Assembly (NCBI GenBank): GCA_018224345.1
Contig: JAGTUW010000240.1
Span: 1 to 15,630 of the forward strand
Direction of reading: 5' to 3'
DNA: 15,630 bases
Source of the DNA: Bacteroidota bacterium
GTDB lineage: Bacteria > Bacteroidota > Ignavibacteria > SZUA-365
A model generated the notes under the pieces. The model was not told where the DNA came from, made no database searches, and saw only the letters and a program-made list of their open reading frames with translations. Both the position numbers and the translations under genes were made by a program. Each line of letters starts with the position of its first letter. Positions within the stretch are counted from its first letter, which is position 1. This document shows positions 13,738 to 15,630 of the stretch, in pieces.

Positions 13738-15048
13738 TCAATTACTGAACAAATTTCGTGGCGAGACAGCGTTGTCGACACGGACGTGGGTGCTGTCCTT
13801 GAGTTCGCGACTGATGGCACGATAGCTGCCCTTGATCACCTCTTCACCCGTCTCAAGACCTTCGCGGATTTCGATATACTGATCACTGCTGATACCGGTT
13901 GTGACCGGAAGCTGCCTGGCCAGGCCTTCACGCACAACAAAAAGCACTTCCTGTGTTTTCTCTCTTCCCGGCCGGTCTCTCTCGGTGATACCTTCGATCG
14001 TGACATCGGCATAGGTGTCATCCGTCTCCATATCCTCGTCCCGCCAGCGGTCTTTATCCCGAGTTGTTACCGATTGCAGCGGTACGCTGACAACGTCGTG
14101 ACGTGTATCTGTTTCGATTCTGGCCGAGCAGGACATCCCCGGCCGGAACTCTTTGCCACCAACCATGACGATCAGTCGCACTTCGAAATTTGTGACTTCC
14201 TCCTGCGTTCCCAAACCTCTTGTCGATGCTGTGTTGGCGATCTGATAGACGGTTGCGAGAAATTCCTGATCGGGATAGGCATCGACATCGATCCGGGCAG
14301 TATCGTCGATGCTGATGAGGACGACATCGTTCTCATTGACTTCTACCCGCGCCTCCATGACGGAGAGATCGCTGACGGTCATGATTTCAGTGCCTTGTGT
14401 GAAACTGGAACCGGAGACACGTTCGCCCAGTTTTGAGATTCTCTGGGTGACAATCCCGTTGATCGGCGAGTAGATTGCTGTTTTAGCCAGATCTTCACGT
14501 GCACGAGAGAGTGTGGCCTCGGCGTTCTGTACATCGAAACGTGCCGCATCGACACCGGCCTTGGCAATTTCGTAAAGACTTTTGCCTGATTCAAGTTCGG
14601 CAACGGATACCAGACCTTTCTCATGTAATTCCTGAACGCGCCGGTATTCATTTTCCACCTTGCGGAAATCTGCTTCCCGCTGTACGAGCATCGCCTTGCT
14701 GCGCTTGAGATTGGCGACACCCTGATCCTTTTGCGCGATATATTGATCAGGTTTGATGCGGACAAGAAGCTGTCCTTTTTTCACTCCATCACCTTCCTCG
14801 ACCGGCAATTCGATTATTTCGCCCGAGACTTCCGCATTGATTTTCACTTGAGTCTGTGGCTGAATCTTGCCGGTGGCTTCGACGACCTGCGTAAGGTTGC
14901 GTCGTTCGACCTCCTCGGTTTGCACGACAATCACCTCGTCCCGTTTGCTGCCGATAATCACGGCAATGATAATGATGACGAGCAGTGCCCCGAGGGCCGA
15001 AAAAATGATGATTTTTTTCTTTTTTTTGTCTTTCGCTGTCTTGGCCAT
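13738..15048 (-). CDS. MacA-like periplasmic membrane-fusion protein (HlyD family)
   Basis: Bridges the inner-membrane MacB-type unit and TolC, 436 residues. A lysine-rich cytoplasmic tip (2-12) leads to one membrane helix (13-33). Then come the biotinyl-lipoyl-like half (about 66-100, with GEIIELPVEEGDGVKKGQ), an alpha-helical hairpin (about 104-190), the second lipoyl half (IYSPINGIVTQR, 192-203), a beta-barrel (about 228-320) and a membrane-proximal domain. A highly charged stretch (about 329-366, rich in Asp, Glu and Arg) interrupts that last domain and looks like an insertion. Ribosome site GAGG 8 bases upstream. It begins 22 bp after the TolC-like stop and ends 12 bp before the ATPase. 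The run A8-G-A7 coding the lysines includes the heptamer A AAA AAG. Confidence 0.94.
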   Translation of the reverse strand: MAKTAKDKKKKKIIIFSALGALLVIIIIAVIIGSKRDEVIVVQTEEVERRNLTQVVEATGKIQPQTQVKINAEVSGEIIELPVEEGDGVKKGQLLVRIKPDQYIAQKDQGVANLKRSKAMLVQREADFRKVENEYRRVQELHEKGLVSVAELESGKSLYEIAKAGVDAARFDVQNAEATLSRAREDLAKTAIYSPINGIVTQRISKLGERVSGSSFTQGTEIMTVSDLSVMEARVEVNENDVVLISIDDTARIDVDAYPDQEFLATVYQIANTASTRGLGTQEEVTNFEVRLIVMVGGKEFRPGMSCSARIETDTRHDVVSVPLQSVTTRDKDRWRDEDMETDDTYADVTIEGITERDRPGREKTQEVLFVVREGLARQLPVTTGISSDQYIEIREGLETGEEVIKGSYRAISRELKDSTHVRVDNAVSPRNLFSN

Positions 15049-15070
15049 TATTCTCGCCTCTGTTGCGCTA

Positions 15071-15630
15071 TTAATTCTGATTTCTTCCGAGCTGATAGTC
15101 CACCTGGCGCATTGCTGTCATATAATTGAATGTCGCATTGACGACATCCGATTCGGCAGTGGTAAGGTTGGCATTCGCGGTGGTCAGATCCAGCAGTGTG
15201 CCCGCACCCAGGGAATAGCGTTCCTGAGCGATACGCTGATCTTCCCGGGCGGACTGTAATTTTTTCGAGGATATCTCGAGGTTCTTCTCAGCGGTCTCCA
15301 GTGTGTTGAGTGCCTTCATGACTTCCGTCGCGATAGTGCGACGAAGTTGTTGAAGTTCGTGCTCACTGTCCAATCGTCGAATTTCGGAGCGTTGGACCGC
15401 ACCGGACACCTGAAAGTTCGAGAAGATGGGGACGGAAAGCTGCAATCCGTAAATGAAGCGATCATACAACGTAAAGTCTTTCAGTTCGAGGTTGTTCCAG
15501 TTGTACTGCGCGAAGGCGGAGACGCTCGGGACATGACCGGCACGCGCTATAGAGACGCCCTTCTCGGCGCTTTGCAGCGAGAGATCCGCCTGTCTGTAAT
15601 CGGCACGTCTGTTGACGGCTTCATCAAGCA
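15071..15630 (-). CDS. TolC-family outer-membrane efflux protein, C-terminal part
   Basis: The frame is open to the right edge (185 residues seen, ending QLGRNQN), so the start is outside the window. It is the outer-membrane tunnel of the exporter. The visible part is the second half-repeat of the family: a helix (ADYRQADLSLQSAEKG), the GHVPSVSAFAQYNW segment leading into barrel strands, YGLQLSVPIFSNF, and then two long helices with QERYSLGAGTLLDLTTANANL, a typical OEP segment. It is the upstream gene of the export operon, 22 bp before the membrane-fusion gene. The promoter should lie beyond the window. Confidence 0.93.
   Translation of the reverse strand, partial: LDEAVNRRADYRQADLSLQSAEKGVSIARAGHVPSVSAFAQYNWNNLELKDFTLYDRFIYGLQLSVPIFSNFQVSGAVQRSEIRRLDSEHELQQLRRTIATEVMKALNTLETAEKNLEISSKKLQSAREDQRIAQERYSLGAGTLLDLTTANANLTTAESDVVNATFNYMTAMRQVDYQLGRNQN

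Noticed and set aside
12224..14436. Long plus-strand open frames (353 and 375 residues) antisense to the ABC permease, ATPase and membrane-fusion genes
   Set aside because: All three minus-strand genes have full family motifs; the plus-strand frames show none.
1..15630. tRNA, rRNA, CRISPR, transposase, integrase, attachment sites, defence genes
   Set aside because: Looked for and not seen; genes are contiguous and housekeeping- or envelope-like.

Overview
The window reads as ordinary chromosome from a member of the Bacteroidota/Chlorobiota assemblage (Ignavibacteria- or Kapabacteria-like). This placement is inference. It rests on bshC (bacillithiol synthesis), a secreted protein with an N-terminus typical of large Bacteroidota surface proteins, polysaccharide-deacetylase and MacAB-type families of Bacteroidota style, and envelope proteins ending in an aromatic beta-strand or OmpA domains. 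No phage, transposon, CRISPR, tRNA or rRNA was found. All genes but one lie on the minus strand.

Layout. (1) 1-396: the N-terminal part of an AT-rich secreted protein gene that leaves the window. (2) 397-1054: AT-rich noncoding DNA with a 21-bp-phased direct repeat, an 8-bp inverted repeat and, at its right end, a clear terminator. (3) 1055-4528: a tight five-gene redox operon, transcribed ferredoxin -> metallo-beta-lactamase-fold hydrolase -> Rieske protein -> queG -> trxB -> terminator. Gaps are 3, 3, 7 and 23 bp. (4) 4529-4833: a divergent noncoding region with a sigma70-like promoter for bshC. (5) 4834-6459: bshC, the only plus-strand gene, ending 1 bp from the convergent gene. (6) 6461-11546: an envelope-related minus-strand cluster, transcribed as a small four-cysteine protein -> DUF1207-like outer-membrane protein -> polysaccharide deacetylase -> membrane glycosyltransferase family 2 -> secreted von Willebrand A protein with two OmpA-like domains. 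(7) 11786-15630: a MacA/MacB/TolC-type export operon, transcribed as TolC-like protein (start outside the window) -> membrane-fusion protein -> ABC ATPase -> ABC permease.

How they fit. Region 3 gathers electron carriers (low-potential ferredoxin, Rieske protein), a reductase that needs low-potential electrons (QueG, last step of queuosine synthesis in tRNA) and the thioredoxin system. Across the divergent promoter region lies the last enzyme for the low-molecular-weight thiol bacillithiol, so thiol/redox work is a plausible common theme. Region 6 looks like cell-envelope structure and polysaccharide work. Region 7 is a complete set of parts for a tripartite ATP-driven exporter in which MacB is split into two genes.

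I see no wholly new system here. The most worthwhile points are the composition of the redox operon, the unrecognised 81-residue CxxC protein, the VWA protein with two OmpA-like domains, and the repeats in the AT-rich noncoding stretch.
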